A stretch of 64,000 nucleotides of DNA from contig CAWDWG010000009.1 of NCBI GenBank assembly GCA_963805985.1, positions 558,001 through 622,000 on the forward strand, written 5' to 3'. Positions 16,342 to 24,309 of this stretch are shown here, one piece after another (position 1 is the first letter of the stretch; each line of letters begins with the position of its first letter). A program made the translations under genes and the position numbers. This stretch comes from Bog-257 sp963805985 (GTDB lineage Bacteria; Acidobacteriota; Terriglobia; Terriglobales; Acidobacteriaceae). Under the pieces are notes generated by a model. The model had not been told where the DNA came from. It made no database searches and was given only the letters and a program-made list of their open reading frames with translations.

Positions 16342-16987
16342 TGTCCGGCGCCTCATCGGCAAATCGTCCGCTGACATTGACCGTAAACTTTTCGCCCGCC
16401 TTCGGCAGAAAGGTAACGCGCGCCGGTTGCCGCTCCCAGTGCGGCGGCGCGCAGTTGCTGTCGCCGGCGTCGCCTGTGCTGGCCTTGCCGAGCTCCTTGC
16501 GAAACAGCGCCTTCTTCCCGCCGATCTCGGCAACCACCGCGTTCACCCTCTCGCCATTAGATGTGATGCCGCAATACGCCGCGTAGTCGCGATACCAGCT
16601 TACCTCCGAGTAGAACGGGTCGAAGTCCGGCAGCTTGACCAGCGAGATCCGGCCGGAAGCGCGATCCACCAGCAGCCAGCCGCCGCGCTGCCAAAGCCAC
16701 TTTGGAGTCTTGTGCTGATCTTCCGGCAGGGCATCATTGATCCGGTAGGCGCGCCGGATCACGTACTCGCGATCGGTAACGTCATGGGCATCGCCGGTGG
16801 TGAAGTCCTTCAGCTTGGTATCGACGTAAAGCGCCCGCACCGTGATGTCCACTGTCTTGTCTTCGGAGGGACCGACGAAGAGCTTGACCGGCATCGCCTT
16901 TCCCAGGCTGACGACGTGCGGCTTGGAAGCAGCCGCGGCCGGCAATCCGACCGGCAAAATCGCGAGCAACAGAACGAGAGTGCGCAT
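16322..16987 (-). CDS. Secreted protein of unknown function
   Basis: About 221 residues from ATG 16987 (an in-frame start eight codons earlier is also open). The signal peptide is residues 1-20 (TLVLLLAILPVGLPAAAASK). The mature part contains VDITVRALYVDTKLKDFTTGDAHDVTDREYVIRRAYRIN, then GWLLVDRASGRISLVKLPDFDPFYSEVSWYRDYAAYCG, followed by a short GGKKALFRKEL segment. It ends with an acidic tail. I recognise no family. It overlaps the FmdE-like gene. Confidence 0.65.
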   Translation of the reverse strand: MRTLVLLLAILPVGLPAAAASKPHVVSLGKAMPVKLFVGPSEDKTVDITVRALYVDTKLKDFTTGDAHDVTDREYVIRRAYRINDALPEDQHKTPKWLWQRGGWLLVDRASGRISLVKLPDFDPFYSEVSWYRDYAAYCGITSNGERVNAVVAEIGGKKALFRKELGKASTGDAGDSNCAPPHWERQPARVTFLPKAGEKFTVNVSGRFADEAPDNDPDDE

Positions 16988-17123
16988 AGGTCCAACGGCC
17001 GCAAGTCCCAAGCTTATTCAGTAGCTGTTATCCTGTCGCGGCTCGTCCAGCTATACTTTTCTAGGTTCGATATTAGCGGTCTGACAACTGGCATACAATG
17101 AATTTGCGTCTAAGCATGCTGAA

Positions 17124-17945
17124 ATGCCTCTGACCTACAGCTTCGTGGTCCCAGCCTATAACGAGAGCGAACGGATCACAGTATCGCTACCGAAGATCTT
17201 CGACTACATCCGCCAACGGCAGCTTCAGGCCGAAGTCATCGTGGTAAATGACGGCTCAACTGACGATACGGCTGATGTCGTACGCCGCTACATGCAGCTG
17301 AATCCCGATGTCCGGTTGGTGGAGAATCCCGGCAACCGTGGCAAGGGATACAGTGTCCGCAACGGCATGTTGCACGCCCAGGGCGACATTGTGATGTTCA
17401 CCGACGCCGATCTGTCGTCGCCAATCTACGAGGCGGACAAGCTATTTGCGGCCCTGCAGCAAGGCGCGGACGTGGCGATCGGATCGCGCTGGCTGAATGC
17501 CGAGCTCCAGACCGAACGCCAGCCCTGGTACCGCCAGCTGTATGGGCGCCTCTTTAATCTCGCATTGCGAATTACTTTGGGCTTAAGGTTTTGCGATACC
17601 CAATGCGGTTTCAAGGCCTTCACCAAGGCCGCGGCACAAACCATCTTCACTCGCCAGCGCGTCGAGCGTTGGGGCTTTGATCCCGAGCTGTTGTTCCTGG
17701 CCAACAAATTCAAGTTGCGTACGGCGGAAGTCGCAGTCGAATGGGCGCACGACCATCGTTCCAAGATCAGTCCCCTCCGCGATGGCCTCAAAATGGGCGT
17801 GGAAATGCTCGCGGTACGCTGGAACGATCTCCGGGGCCTTTACAAGACTCCCTCGTACATACCCGAGAGGGTAGAATCTGAACTGGCCGCGACTCCCATG
17901 CCGGTTGTCAAAGAGTCGCTAAGTCCTGAAACCAGTGATATCTAG
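17124..17945 (+). CDS. GT2 glycosyltransferase, dolichyl-phosphate glucosyltransferase-like
   Basis: A 273-residue GT-A enzyme. The order is FVVPAYNESERI (residues 6-17), EVIVVNDGSTDDT (nucleotide-sugar site), GNRGKGYSVRNGM, MFTDADLSSP (DxD metal site), and RVERWGFDPELLFLA, the block shared with ALG5/DPG-synthase-like transferases. No transmembrane anchor is visible, so a polyprenyl-phosphate acceptor at the inner face of the membrane is inferred from the family. It stands alone before the ergothioneine genes. In the 148-base gap 17946-18093 I see nothing certain. Confidence 0.88.
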   Translation: MPLTYSFVVPAYNESERITVSLPKIFDYIRQRQLQAEVIVVNDGSTDDTADVVRRYMQLNPDVRLVENPGNRGKGYSVRNGMLHAQGDIVMFTDADLSSPIYEADKLFAALQQGADVAIGSRWLNAELQTERQPWYRQLYGRLFNLALRITLGLRFCDTQCGFKAFTKAAAQTIFTRQRVERWGFDPELLFLANKFKLRTAEVAVEWAHDHRSKISPLRDGLKMGVEMLAVRWNDLRGLYKTPSYIPERVESELAATPMPVVKESLSPETSDI

Positions 17946-18093
17946 CCGCCGAATAAACACATCTGAGCCAAAAACAAATAGTTCGGCGTAAATTTTGTAC
18001 CTTTCCTTTTGACTCGCGCATCTTCTCCTGAGTCGATATGCTGTTGGGCACCGGAACGGGCGGTCCAATCATTTCTTGCATCTAAGAGGATTT

Positions 18094-19401
18094 ATGGCAC
18101 GGCCGGTTGAACCAGGCACTATCGAGAACTCTGCTTCGGGCACTGCAATGTGTCCGGAAGATGCATCCTTGCTTCAGCAATATCTCGGGCTGCGTGAGAC
18201 CTCGCTGAAGATCTGCGCGCCGCTCGGAGTTGAGGACCACAATCTTCAGCCAATGCCCGATGCCAGCCCGGCGAAGTGGCACCTGGCTCACACCACCTGG
18301 TTCTTCGAGACATTCGTCCTGTCGCAGTACATGGACGGTTTCCACCCTTACCATCCGGCGTTCCGCAATCTCTTTAACTCCTATTACAACGCGGTCGGCG
18401 ACCGTCCCTTGCGCACTTTGCGGCATACGCTGTCGCGGCCCAGCCTCGACGAGGTACACGCTTATCGGATCTACGTCGACGAAGCCATGGTTCATCTGTT
18501 GACGCTGGAGCTTCCGCAGGCCGCTGCCGAACTCATCGAGCTCGGTATCAACCACGAGCAGCAGCATCAGGAGCTGATCATCACCGACGTGAAAAACGGC
18601 TTGTGGACGAATCCGCTTCGTCCGGCCTATCGCATCAAGCCGGAGCGCCTGGACGCCGACACCATTTCGGTTGCGCCGCTTAAATGGCATAACTTCTCCG
18701 AAGGGATCTATTCCGTTGGCTTCGAGGGCAGCAGCTTCGGCTTCGATAACGAAGGCCCCCGCCACAATGTGTATCTGCAGAATTTCCGCCTGGCCTCGCG
18801 ACTGGTGACCAACCGCGAGTATCTCGACTTCGTACGGGATGGCAGCTACAGCAATCCTTTGTTGTGGCTAGCGGACGGATGGGACTGCGTTCGCAACAAC
18901 CAGTGGAGCGCGCCGCTCTATTGGGAGCAGCGCGACGGCGAATGGTGGAATTACACCGTCGAAGGATTGCAACCGGTCCGCCTGAACGAGCCGGTGTGCC
19001 ACATCAGCTTCTACGAAGCTGACGCCTACGCGCGCTGGGCTGGTGCGCGGTTGCCCAGCGAGTTCGAATGGGAGGTCGCCGCCAGGTCCCGTCCGATGAC
19101 GGGAAACTTCCTGGAGTCCGATGCTCTGCATCCGCTGCCGGCGAATACCGCCGACGGCCTGGTGCAGATGTTCGGCGATGTCTGGGAGTGGACCGGCAGC
19201 GCCTACATTCCCTATCCTGGCTTCAAAACCGCCGCCGGTGCGGTCGGCGAATACAACGGCAAGTTTATGTGCAACCAGATGGTGCTGCGTGGTGGATCCT
19301 GCGCCACGCCGCAGTCGCACATTCGAGCTACTTATCGCAACTTTTTCCCACCCCATGTGCGCTGGCAGTTCATGGGAGTTCGGTTGGCCAATGGCGACTA
19401 G
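18094..19401 (+). CDS. egtB: Ergothioneine biosynthesis sulfoxide synthase
   Basis: A 435-residue non-heme iron enzyme. The start ATG 18094 follows AAGAGGA. The N-terminal DinB-like domain supplies the three iron ligands: LAHTTWFFE (His about 66) and INHEQQHQE (His about 154 and 158). The C-terminal FGE/sulfatase-modifying-factor domain runs from about residue 200 to the end, ending FMGVRLANGD. EgtB joins trimethylhistidine (hercynine) to a sulfur donor with O2. No egtA or egtC is next to it, so a cysteine-using type is possible, as described for Chloracidobacterium. egtD overlaps its 3' end by 11 bases. Confidence 0.93.
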   Translation: MARPVEPGTIENSASGTAMCPEDASLLQQYLGLRETSLKICAPLGVEDHNLQPMPDASPAKWHLAHTTWFFETFVLSQYMDGFHPYHPAFRNLFNSYYNAVGDRPLRTLRHTLSRPSLDEVHAYRIYVDEAMVHLLTLELPQAAAELIELGINHEQQHQELIITDVKNGLWTNPLRPAYRIKPERLDADTISVAPLKWHNFSEGIYSVGFEGSSFGFDNEGPRHNVYLQNFRLASRLVTNREYLDFVRDGSYSNPLLWLADGWDCVRNNQWSAPLYWEQRDGEWWNYTVEGLQPVRLNEPVCHISFYEADAYARWAGARLPSEFEWEVAARSRPMTGNFLESDALHPLPANTADGLVQMFGDVWEWTGSAYIPYPGFKTAAGAVGEYNGKFMCNQMVLRGGSCATPQSHIRATYRNFFPPHVRWQFMGVRLANGD

Positions 19402-20353
19402 CAAGCAACTGCAGCTACTAACCGTCTCGCCTATCGCCCCCGATGTGTTGCAGGGGCTGACTGCTTCGCCCAAACATCTTCCTTCCAAGCTCTTCTACGA
19501 CGAGATCGGGTCGCAGCTCTTCGAGCAGATCACCGAGCTTCCCGAGTATTACCTGACGCGGACGGAGCGGTCGATCCTGGAGCAGTACGCCGGCGAGATT
19601 CTGGAAGCTGCGGGACCGGGTGTGACCCTGGTCGAGCTTGGGGCGGGCACTGCTGCCAAGACCTGCATCCTGATCGGAGAGCTTCTCCAGCGGCAGAGCC
19701 GGGCGCTGTTCTATCCCATCGATGTCTCGCCCTCGGCGCTGGATGAGGCTGTGCGCCAGCTTGGCAAACAGTTTCCAGCGCTGCGCGTGAATCCCATCGT
19801 CGCCGACTACACCGGCGGTGTCCCGGCGCTGAGCCGCATTACCGGACGCAAGCTGGTTCTGTACATCGGCTCCAGCATCGGCAACTTCGAGCCGGATCAC
19901 TCGGTCCGCGTCCTGCGGCGGGTTCGGCAAACCCTGCGCTCTGGCGACGCGCTTCTGCTCGGCGCCGATTTCGCCAAGAGCTCGCGTGTTCTGCTGCCCG
20001 CCTATGACGATGCTCAGGGAGTCACGGCAGCCTTCAACAAGAACATCCTGGCGCGTCTGAATCGCGAACTTGAAGCCGACTTCGACCTCGATGCCTTCCA
20101 GCACATCGCGTTGTGGAATCGGCGATGTTCGCGAATGGAAATTTACCTGGAGAGCTTGGCTGAGCAGTCCGTTTTTGTCGCCGCCCTTGATCTCGATGTT
20201 TCCTTCCAACGCGGCGAGCGCATTCACACCGAAAACAGCTACAAGTACACCGATGCCATGATCGAATCGATCCTCCACGAGGCGGGCTTCACCCTGGAGC
20301 AAACCTGGTGCGATCGCAAGAAATGGTTTGGCGTGCATCTGGCGCGTGTGTGA
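19391..20353 (+). CDS. egtD: L-histidine N-alpha-methyltransferase
   Basis: A 320-residue protein with ATG at 19391 inside the end of egtB, so translation is coupled. It has the DUF2260/Methyltransf_33 order: LPSKLFYDEIGSQLFEQITELPEYYLTRTE (residues 25-54), SAM motif VELGAGTAAKT, PIDVSPSALDEA, LVLYIGSSIGNFEP, and near the C-terminus ENSYKYTDAMIESILHEAGF with the histidine-site Glu/Ser region. It transfers three methyl groups from SAM to histidine to give hercynine, the EgtB substrate. It draws on the SAM cycle also encoded in this window (metK, ahcY). Confidence 0.93.
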   Translation: MATSKQLQLLTVSPIAPDVLQGLTASPKHLPSKLFYDEIGSQLFEQITELPEYYLTRTERSILEQYAGEILEAAGPGVTLVELGAGTAAKTCILIGELLQRQSRALFYPIDVSPSALDEAVRQLGKQFPALRVNPIVADYTGGVPALSRITGRKLVLYIGSSIGNFEPDHSVRVLRRVRQTLRSGDALLLGADFAKSSRVLLPAYDDAQGVTAAFNKNILARLNRELEADFDLDAFQHIALWNRRCSRMEIYLESLAEQSVFVAALDLDVSFQRGERIHTENSYKYTDAMIESILHEAGFTLEQTWCDRKKWFGVHLARV

Positions 20354-20443
20354 CGTCCCTGTCTCACCCAGTTGAGCGGCGATTGAGTTATTGCCCGGTT
20401 TTTTCTACCGTGCAGCGTGCGCCGCACTGAGGGGCCGATTGCA

Positions 20444-20971
20444 GTGGAAGAACTTCGAGTCCTGATAACCCGCGAGCAAATCGCGGCCAAGGTTGCCGAG
20501 ATAGGCGCTCGCATCAGCGCGGACTTTGAAGACGAGTCGGTTGTTTTGATAGGGGTATTGAAAGGCTCGACCATCTTCCTCGCCGATCTCGCACGCCAGA
20601 TCAAGCTGGACGTCACTTTCGACTTCATCGCCGTGTCCAGCTACGGTGACGCCAGACAGCACAGCGGAGAAGTCAGACTGGTGAAGGACGTCGACCAATC
20701 CATGGCCGGCAGGAACGTCATTCTGGTGGAAGATATTCTCGATACTGGTTTGACTCTGAACTATCTCCGGAGCTTGTTGCTGGCGCATCAGCCCAAGTGT
20801 TGCAAGATTGCCGCACTTCTTGACAAAGTCTCCAGGCGTACCGAGGCCATCGAGGCCGACTATGTTGGTTTCGTGATTCCTGACGAATTTGTCGTAGGAT
20901 ATGGGCTTGACTTTGCCGAGCGATATCGTAATCTGCCAGATATTTGTGTTGTGGACTCCGATAGGGCATAG
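20444..20971 (+). CDS. hpt: Hypoxanthine phosphoribosyltransferase
   Basis: A 175-residue type I phosphoribosyltransferase. GTG 20444 is chosen because GAGGGG lies nine bases upstream; an earlier GTG at 20417 is also in frame. The PRPP-binding loop is VILVEDILDTGLTL, and GVLKGSTIFLADL, SYGDARQHSGEVRLVKD (flexible loop) and FVIPDEFVVGYGLDFAERYRNLP are diagnostic of bacterial HPRT. It salvages hypoxanthine and guanine to IMP and GMP in the cytosol. It is followed 15 bases later by deoC, making a small nucleoside-salvage pair. Confidence 0.93.
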   Translation: MEELRVLITREQIAAKVAEIGARISADFEDESVVLIGVLKGSTIFLADLARQIKLDVTFDFIAVSSYGDARQHSGEVRLVKDVDQSMAGRNVILVEDILDTGLTLNYLRSLLLAHQPKCCKIAALLDKVSRRTEAIEADYVGFVIPDEFVVGYGLDFAERYRNLPDICVVDSDRA

Positions 20972-20986
20972 AATCTAGTGTTGGCT

Positions 20987-21709
20987 ATGTCAGCGTACTC
21001 GTCCCTTGCCGCCACACCGGTCCTGCCTCTCAGCGATTGGCGAAGCGTAGCCAAGCTCATCGAACACACCCTGCTGAAGCCTGACGCAACCCGCAAACAG
21101 GTGATCTCCCTTTGCCACGAAGCCGTGCGCTACGGCTTTCACTCGGTGATGGTGAATCCGGCGAACGTGGCTCTGGCGGCGGCGCAGTTGCACGGAACCC
21201 AGGTTCGAGTCGGCACGGTGGTCGGCTTTCCGCTGGGCGCCAACTTAACTATCGTCAAGCTCCTGGAAGCCGAATCCGCTCTCCGCCAAGGTGCGCATGA
21301 GCTCGATATGGTGATGAACATTGGCGCGCTCAAGTCAGGCGAGCGCGTGCTGGTGCAGACGGAGATCCGCAGTCTGACGCAGCTGGCACATCAGCACGGC
21401 GCGTCCCTGAAGCTCATCCTCGAAAATGCGCTATTGACGCAGGAGGAGAAGATTCTGGCCTGTGCGCTTGCCGCTGAGGCCGGAGTGGACTTCGTAAAGA
21501 CTTCCAGCGGTCTGGCCGCGTCGGGTGCGACCGCCTCCGACGTCGCCCTGATGCGCGGTGTGGTGGGTCTGAAGATCGGCGTCAAAGCGGCAGGCGGCAT
21601 TCGCACGGCTGCGCAGCTGGCAGAAATGGTTGACGCGGGTGCCAGCCGCATCGGAACCAGCGCCAGTGTCGAGATCATGCACGAGCTCGGCGCGCCGGCC
21701 GACCACTGA
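20987..21709 (+). CDS. deoC: Deoxyribose-phosphate aldolase
   Basis: A 240-residue TIM-barrel aldolase. The Schiff-base lysine is in FVKTSSG (about residue 170) and the second catalytic lysine in LKIGVKAAGGIRT (about 200). Other family blocks are LIEHTLLKPDAT, VGTVVGFPLGA and HELDMVMNIG. It cleaves 2-deoxyribose-5-phosphate to glyceraldehyde-3-phosphate and acetaldehyde. The start could also be the GTG nine bases upstream (20978); neither has a clear ribosome-binding site. Close spacing to hpt suggests co-transcription. Confidence 0.93.
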   Translation: MSAYSSLAATPVLPLSDWRSVAKLIEHTLLKPDATRKQVISLCHEAVRYGFHSVMVNPANVALAAAQLHGTQVRVGTVVGFPLGANLTIVKLLEAESALRQGAHELDMVMNIGALKSGERVLVQTEIRSLTQLAHQHGASLKLILENALLTQEEKILACALAAEAGVDFVKTSSGLAASGATASDVALMRGVVGLKIGVKAAGGIRTAAQLAEMVDAGASRIGTSASVEIMHELGAPADH

Positions 21710-21820
21710 TTCGGGCCGGAAGCACCCTTTCACAGAAAAAAGCTGGGATCCATCCTTTGCCGGATAGAGCCCAGATTTCGCTCCGCAAATTTTCTACCCA
21801 TCAGCCCCAAGATATCGCGA

Positions 21821-21850
21821 CGTCCTGCGGCCTGAATACGCCGCAGGACG
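21821..21850. terminator. Hairpin between convergent genes
   Basis: Arms CGTCCTGCGG and CCGCAGGACG are perfectly complementary around a 10-base loop. It lies between deoC and the convergent small secreted gene. It lacks a strong T tract on either side, so it may work as a bidirectional or Rho-assisted terminator. Confidence 0.5.
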
Positions 21851-21880
21851 CTGTTACTCCGGGCCGATTCTTCTCGAGAT

Positions 21881-22258
21881 CTACTGCACCAGGACGTGGG
21901 TCGCCTGATCTCCCGCGAACGTCATCTCCTGCAGCACGCGCTCGTTCTTGGCGTTGGTGGTGTAGGTCTGCTTGGTCTGTTCTGCCTTGGCCTTTAACGG
22001 AACCAGGTTGCAATTCGCCTTGGCCTCGGCCTTTCCGCTGGCCTGCTTGAAGATCATGATGTGGGTTGCGCCGTTCATCTGATGCGTCACCTTATAGTCG
22101 CCGGCCGGCAGCAGCGTACCGCCTACAACCGTTGGCGCAGTGAAGGTAATGGTCTGCTTATCGGCGACTCCCATCTTGTTGTCGATTGCCATCAATGCCG
22201 TGCACACGAAGATTGCTGCCACCGCCAGTAGGGCGGCGACTATCCGCTTCTGAGACAT
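21881..22258 (-). CDS. Small secreted protein of unknown function
   Basis: A 125-residue exported protein with a signal peptide (residues 1-24, RIVAALLAVAAIFVCTALMA). The mature part reads as a compact beta domain: KQTITFTAPTVVGGTLLPAGDYKVTHQMNGATHIMIFKQ, then KAEAKANCNLVPL. This LPAGDYKV pattern recurs in many acidobacterial exported proteins of unknown role. GGAGG lies just before the ATG. It is divergent from the flp pilin gene; the 291-base gap between them contains a perfect 16-base palindrome. Confidence 0.7.
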   Translation of the reverse strand: MSQKRIVAALLAVAAIFVCTALMAIDNKMGVADKQTITFTAPTVVGGTLLPAGDYKVTHQMNGATHIMIFKQASGKAEAKANCNLVPLKAKAEQTKQTYTTNAKNERVLQEMTFAGDQATHVLVQ

Positions 22259-22346
22259 GTTTCCTCCATGAAAGTCCCGCGATTTGGCGGGCTTATAAGA
22301 CCTGTCTCAGTTTACGAAGGGCCGTGTGCATCTGCCGTGAGCGCAG

Positions 22347-22362
22347 TCACAGTGCACTGTGA
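22347..22362. promoter_or_regulatory. Perfect palindrome in the flp upstream region
   Basis: TCACAGTGCACTGTGA is a perfect 16-base inverted repeat, 188 bases upstream of the flp start and 89 bases upstream of the divergent gene. The half-sites are TCACA/TGTGA but in the opposite order to a CRP/FNR-family site, so the binding protein is unknown. Confidence 0.5.
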
Positions 22363-22549
22363 AAACGTTTTGCCGCCGTCGCCGGACGCATGCCGGCATT
22401 CCCGCTTTGGCAGCGGTTCCGAATGCGTTTTTCTTGCATTCCGCACTACTGCTTCTTCATTGCAATGCCGATAGGACTCACTGACAGTAAGAGTAGTGAA
22501 GAAGCTACGGACAGATTCTTTGTCCGGCGAATTCGCAGGGGAGGGTCGA

Positions 22550-22726
22550 ATGAAACAAGCGCTTCTTAATTTGCTCCGGGACGAATCCGGTCAGGACCTG
22601 ATCGAGTACGCCCTGGTAGCGGCCATTCTAGGATTGGCTGCCGTGGCCGGCATGAGTTCGCTGGCCAGCAACATCAGCAACGCGTTCAGTGCGGTCGGCA
22701 GCAAGCTGAGCAGCGCGGTGGCCTGA
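22550..22726 (+). CDS. flp: Flp/Fap type IVb pilin
   Basis: A 58-residue prepilin from ATG 22550 (GGGGAGGG nine bases upstream). After a short basic leader (KQALLNLLRDESG), QDLIEYALVAAILGLAAVAG gives the processing site and hydrophobic N-helix of Flp pilins, with Glu at position +5 after the cleaved Gly. A Ser/Ala-rich tail follows. It is the structural subunit of the Tad pilus encoded downstream. A GC-rich inverted repeat GCCTCCGGAGGC just past the stop may attenuate read-through, giving more pilin than machine components. Confidence 0.93.
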   Translation: MKQALLNLLRDESGQDLIEYALVAAILGLAAVAGMSSLASNISNAFSAVGSKLSSAVA

Positions 22727-22946
22727 GCCGCCGCCTCCGGAGGCAAACGCAGAGCGCCTGGATGCCAGCCTTCGGAGCGAATCGGCTGTAACGACCTGGT
22801 CCAGGCTTAACTGTCCAGCGCCGGAGGCGATTGCCCGCTGCAAGGTCTCCGGCAACGCTGGTCCGGCTTGCGTCCCGCGTTGGCGTTCCACATAGGCGGT
22901 GAACCCAACTGCGGGACGCCGGCCGCGAACTGCCAGCGAGGCCACA

Positions 22947-23486
22947 ATGCAGGGCTTCTCCGCCGATATCGTTTACGCAGTTGGGTCGTTTGCCTGTGCT
23001 GGCCTGGGAGCGATCTGCGATGTGCGCACCCGCCGCATCCCCAACTGGCTTACCGGACCCGGCATTCTCCTGGGGCTATCGCTGCACCTTCTGCTCGGCG
23101 GCTGGAGTTCGCTGGGCGGCGCCGCCATCGCCGGATTGATTGCCGGCACCATCTTTCTGATCTTCTATCTCGGCGGCGGACTGGGCGCAGGCGACGTCAA
23201 GCTGATCGTCGCCGTCTGCTGTCTGGCGGGATTCAGATCGCTGGCCACCGTTCTGCTGGGCACCGCGCTGATCGGCGGACTTCTCGCCATCGGACTGGCG
23301 CTGGTGCATCATCGCCTGAAGGAAGCTCTGGTCAACACCGGCCGCCTGATCGTCTATCACGGCAAAACCGGGCTGCGGCCTCATCCTGATCTGAACCTTT
23401 CCAATCCACAAACCCTGCGTCTGCCTTATGGCCTGGCTATCGCCGCCGGCGCCGGGTCGTCGCTGTGCGGTTTGCTTTTGAGATGA
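22947..23486 (+). CDS. tadV: Prepilin peptidase (TadV/CpaA, A24 family)
   Basis: A 179-residue membrane protease from ATG 22947. CDVRTRRIPNWL (about residue 25) has the first catalytic Asp, and GLGAGDVKLIVAVC the GxGD motif with the second Asp. About four to five membrane helices are visible. It processes the Flp prepilin. Compared with other A24 peptidases it lacks the N-methylation domain, as usual for TadV. It ends five bases before cpaB. Confidence 0.9.
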   Translation: MQGFSADIVYAVGSFACAGLGAICDVRTRRIPNWLTGPGILLGLSLHLLLGGWSSLGGAAIAGLIAGTIFLIFYLGGGLGAGDVKLIVAVCCLAGFRSLATVLLGTALIGGLLAIGLALVHHRLKEALVNTGRLIVYHGKTGLRPHPDLNLSNPQTLRLPYGLAIAAGAGSSLCGLLLR

Positions 23487-23490
23487 AATC

Positions 23491-24309
23491 ATGAACTCCC
23501 GTCGAATCTTTCTTGCCCTGCTCATCGCCCTCCTGCTCTCCGGAGCGGTCACGTTCTTCATCAGCCGCAAACTGAACAATCACGGCTCCGCGCCCGCGGC
23601 CACGCATCGCTATGTTGCGCCCGCGCACGCTTTGCAGGCCGGAGATGTGCTCAAGCCGGAGGATCTGATGTTGACCGATTGGCCGGCGTCCATCCCCTTA
23701 ACCAAAGCTTTCACCAAAGCGGAAGATCTGGCAGGCCGTGCCGTGATCTATCCCGTCGCGGCCTCGCAGCCAATTCTCGAGGGCTATCTCGCGGCCCCCG
23801 GTTCCGGAATCGGGCTGACTACCAAGATTCCCGAAGGCATGCGCGCGACTTCGGTGAAGTCGGACGAGATCGTTGGCGTCGCCGGCTTTCTGTTTCCGGG
23901 ATCGCATGTGGATGTGCTGGTGACCTTCCGCTCCGACCGGCTGCCTACGCCGCAAACGCAAATCGTGCTGCAGGACGTCGAGGTGCTGACCGTCGGCCAG
24001 AAGCTGGAGCCCGATCCCCAGGGCAAGCCGGACACGGTCAGCGTGGTGACGCTGCTGCTGACTCCGGAAGACGCGCAGAAGCTGATGCTGGCCAGCTCGC
24101 AGGGCGGAATTCAGTTCGTGCTGCGCAATGGCGCCGATCACACCAAGGTCAACGCGGTGCCGGTACAGATGGCGCAGCTGTCAGGCGGCCAGGCTGCACC
24201 CGCTGCCGGCAGTAACGCCGCGTCCCCGCCTGCCGATAAAGGATACGTACGCTGTCGAAACCATTCTTGGCGACAAGCGCACGACCAAGAGCTTCGAGTG
24301 ACGCAATGA
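23491..24309 (+). CDS. cpaB: Flp pilus assembly protein CpaB, apparent C-terminal frameshift
   Basis: A 272-residue protein as read. It has an N-terminal membrane anchor (residues 5-24), then a SAF domain with VAPAHALQAGDVLKPEDLML and a pilus-assembly domain with GMRATSVKSDEIVGVAGFLFPGSHVDVLVTF. The end DKGYVRCRNHSWRQAHDQELRVTQ is unlike any CpaB. In the next frame the same bases encode DTYAVETILGDKRTTKSFE and a stop at 24299-24301, which matches the normal CpaB ending. A single extra base near 24238-24244 (AAAGGA) explains this. It could be a mutation, an assembly error or recoding. Confidence 0.88.
   Translation: MNSRRIFLALLIALLLSGAVTFFISRKLNNHGSAPAATHRYVAPAHALQAGDVLKPEDLMLTDWPASIPLTKAFTKAEDLAGRAVIYPVAASQPILEGYLAAPGSGIGLTTKIPEGMRATSVKSDEIVGVAGFLFPGSHVDVLVTFRSDRLPTPQTQIVLQDVEVLTVGQKLEPDPQGKPDTVSVVTLLLTPEDAQKLMLASSQGGIQFVLRNGADHTKVNAVPVQMAQLSGGQAAPAAGSNAASPPADKGYVRCRNHSWRQAHDQELRVTQ

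Noticed and set aside
22347..22362. CRP/FNR binding site
   Set aside because: The half-sites are in reversed order (TCACA first, TGTGA second), so the classical site does not fit, though the palindrome itself is reported.
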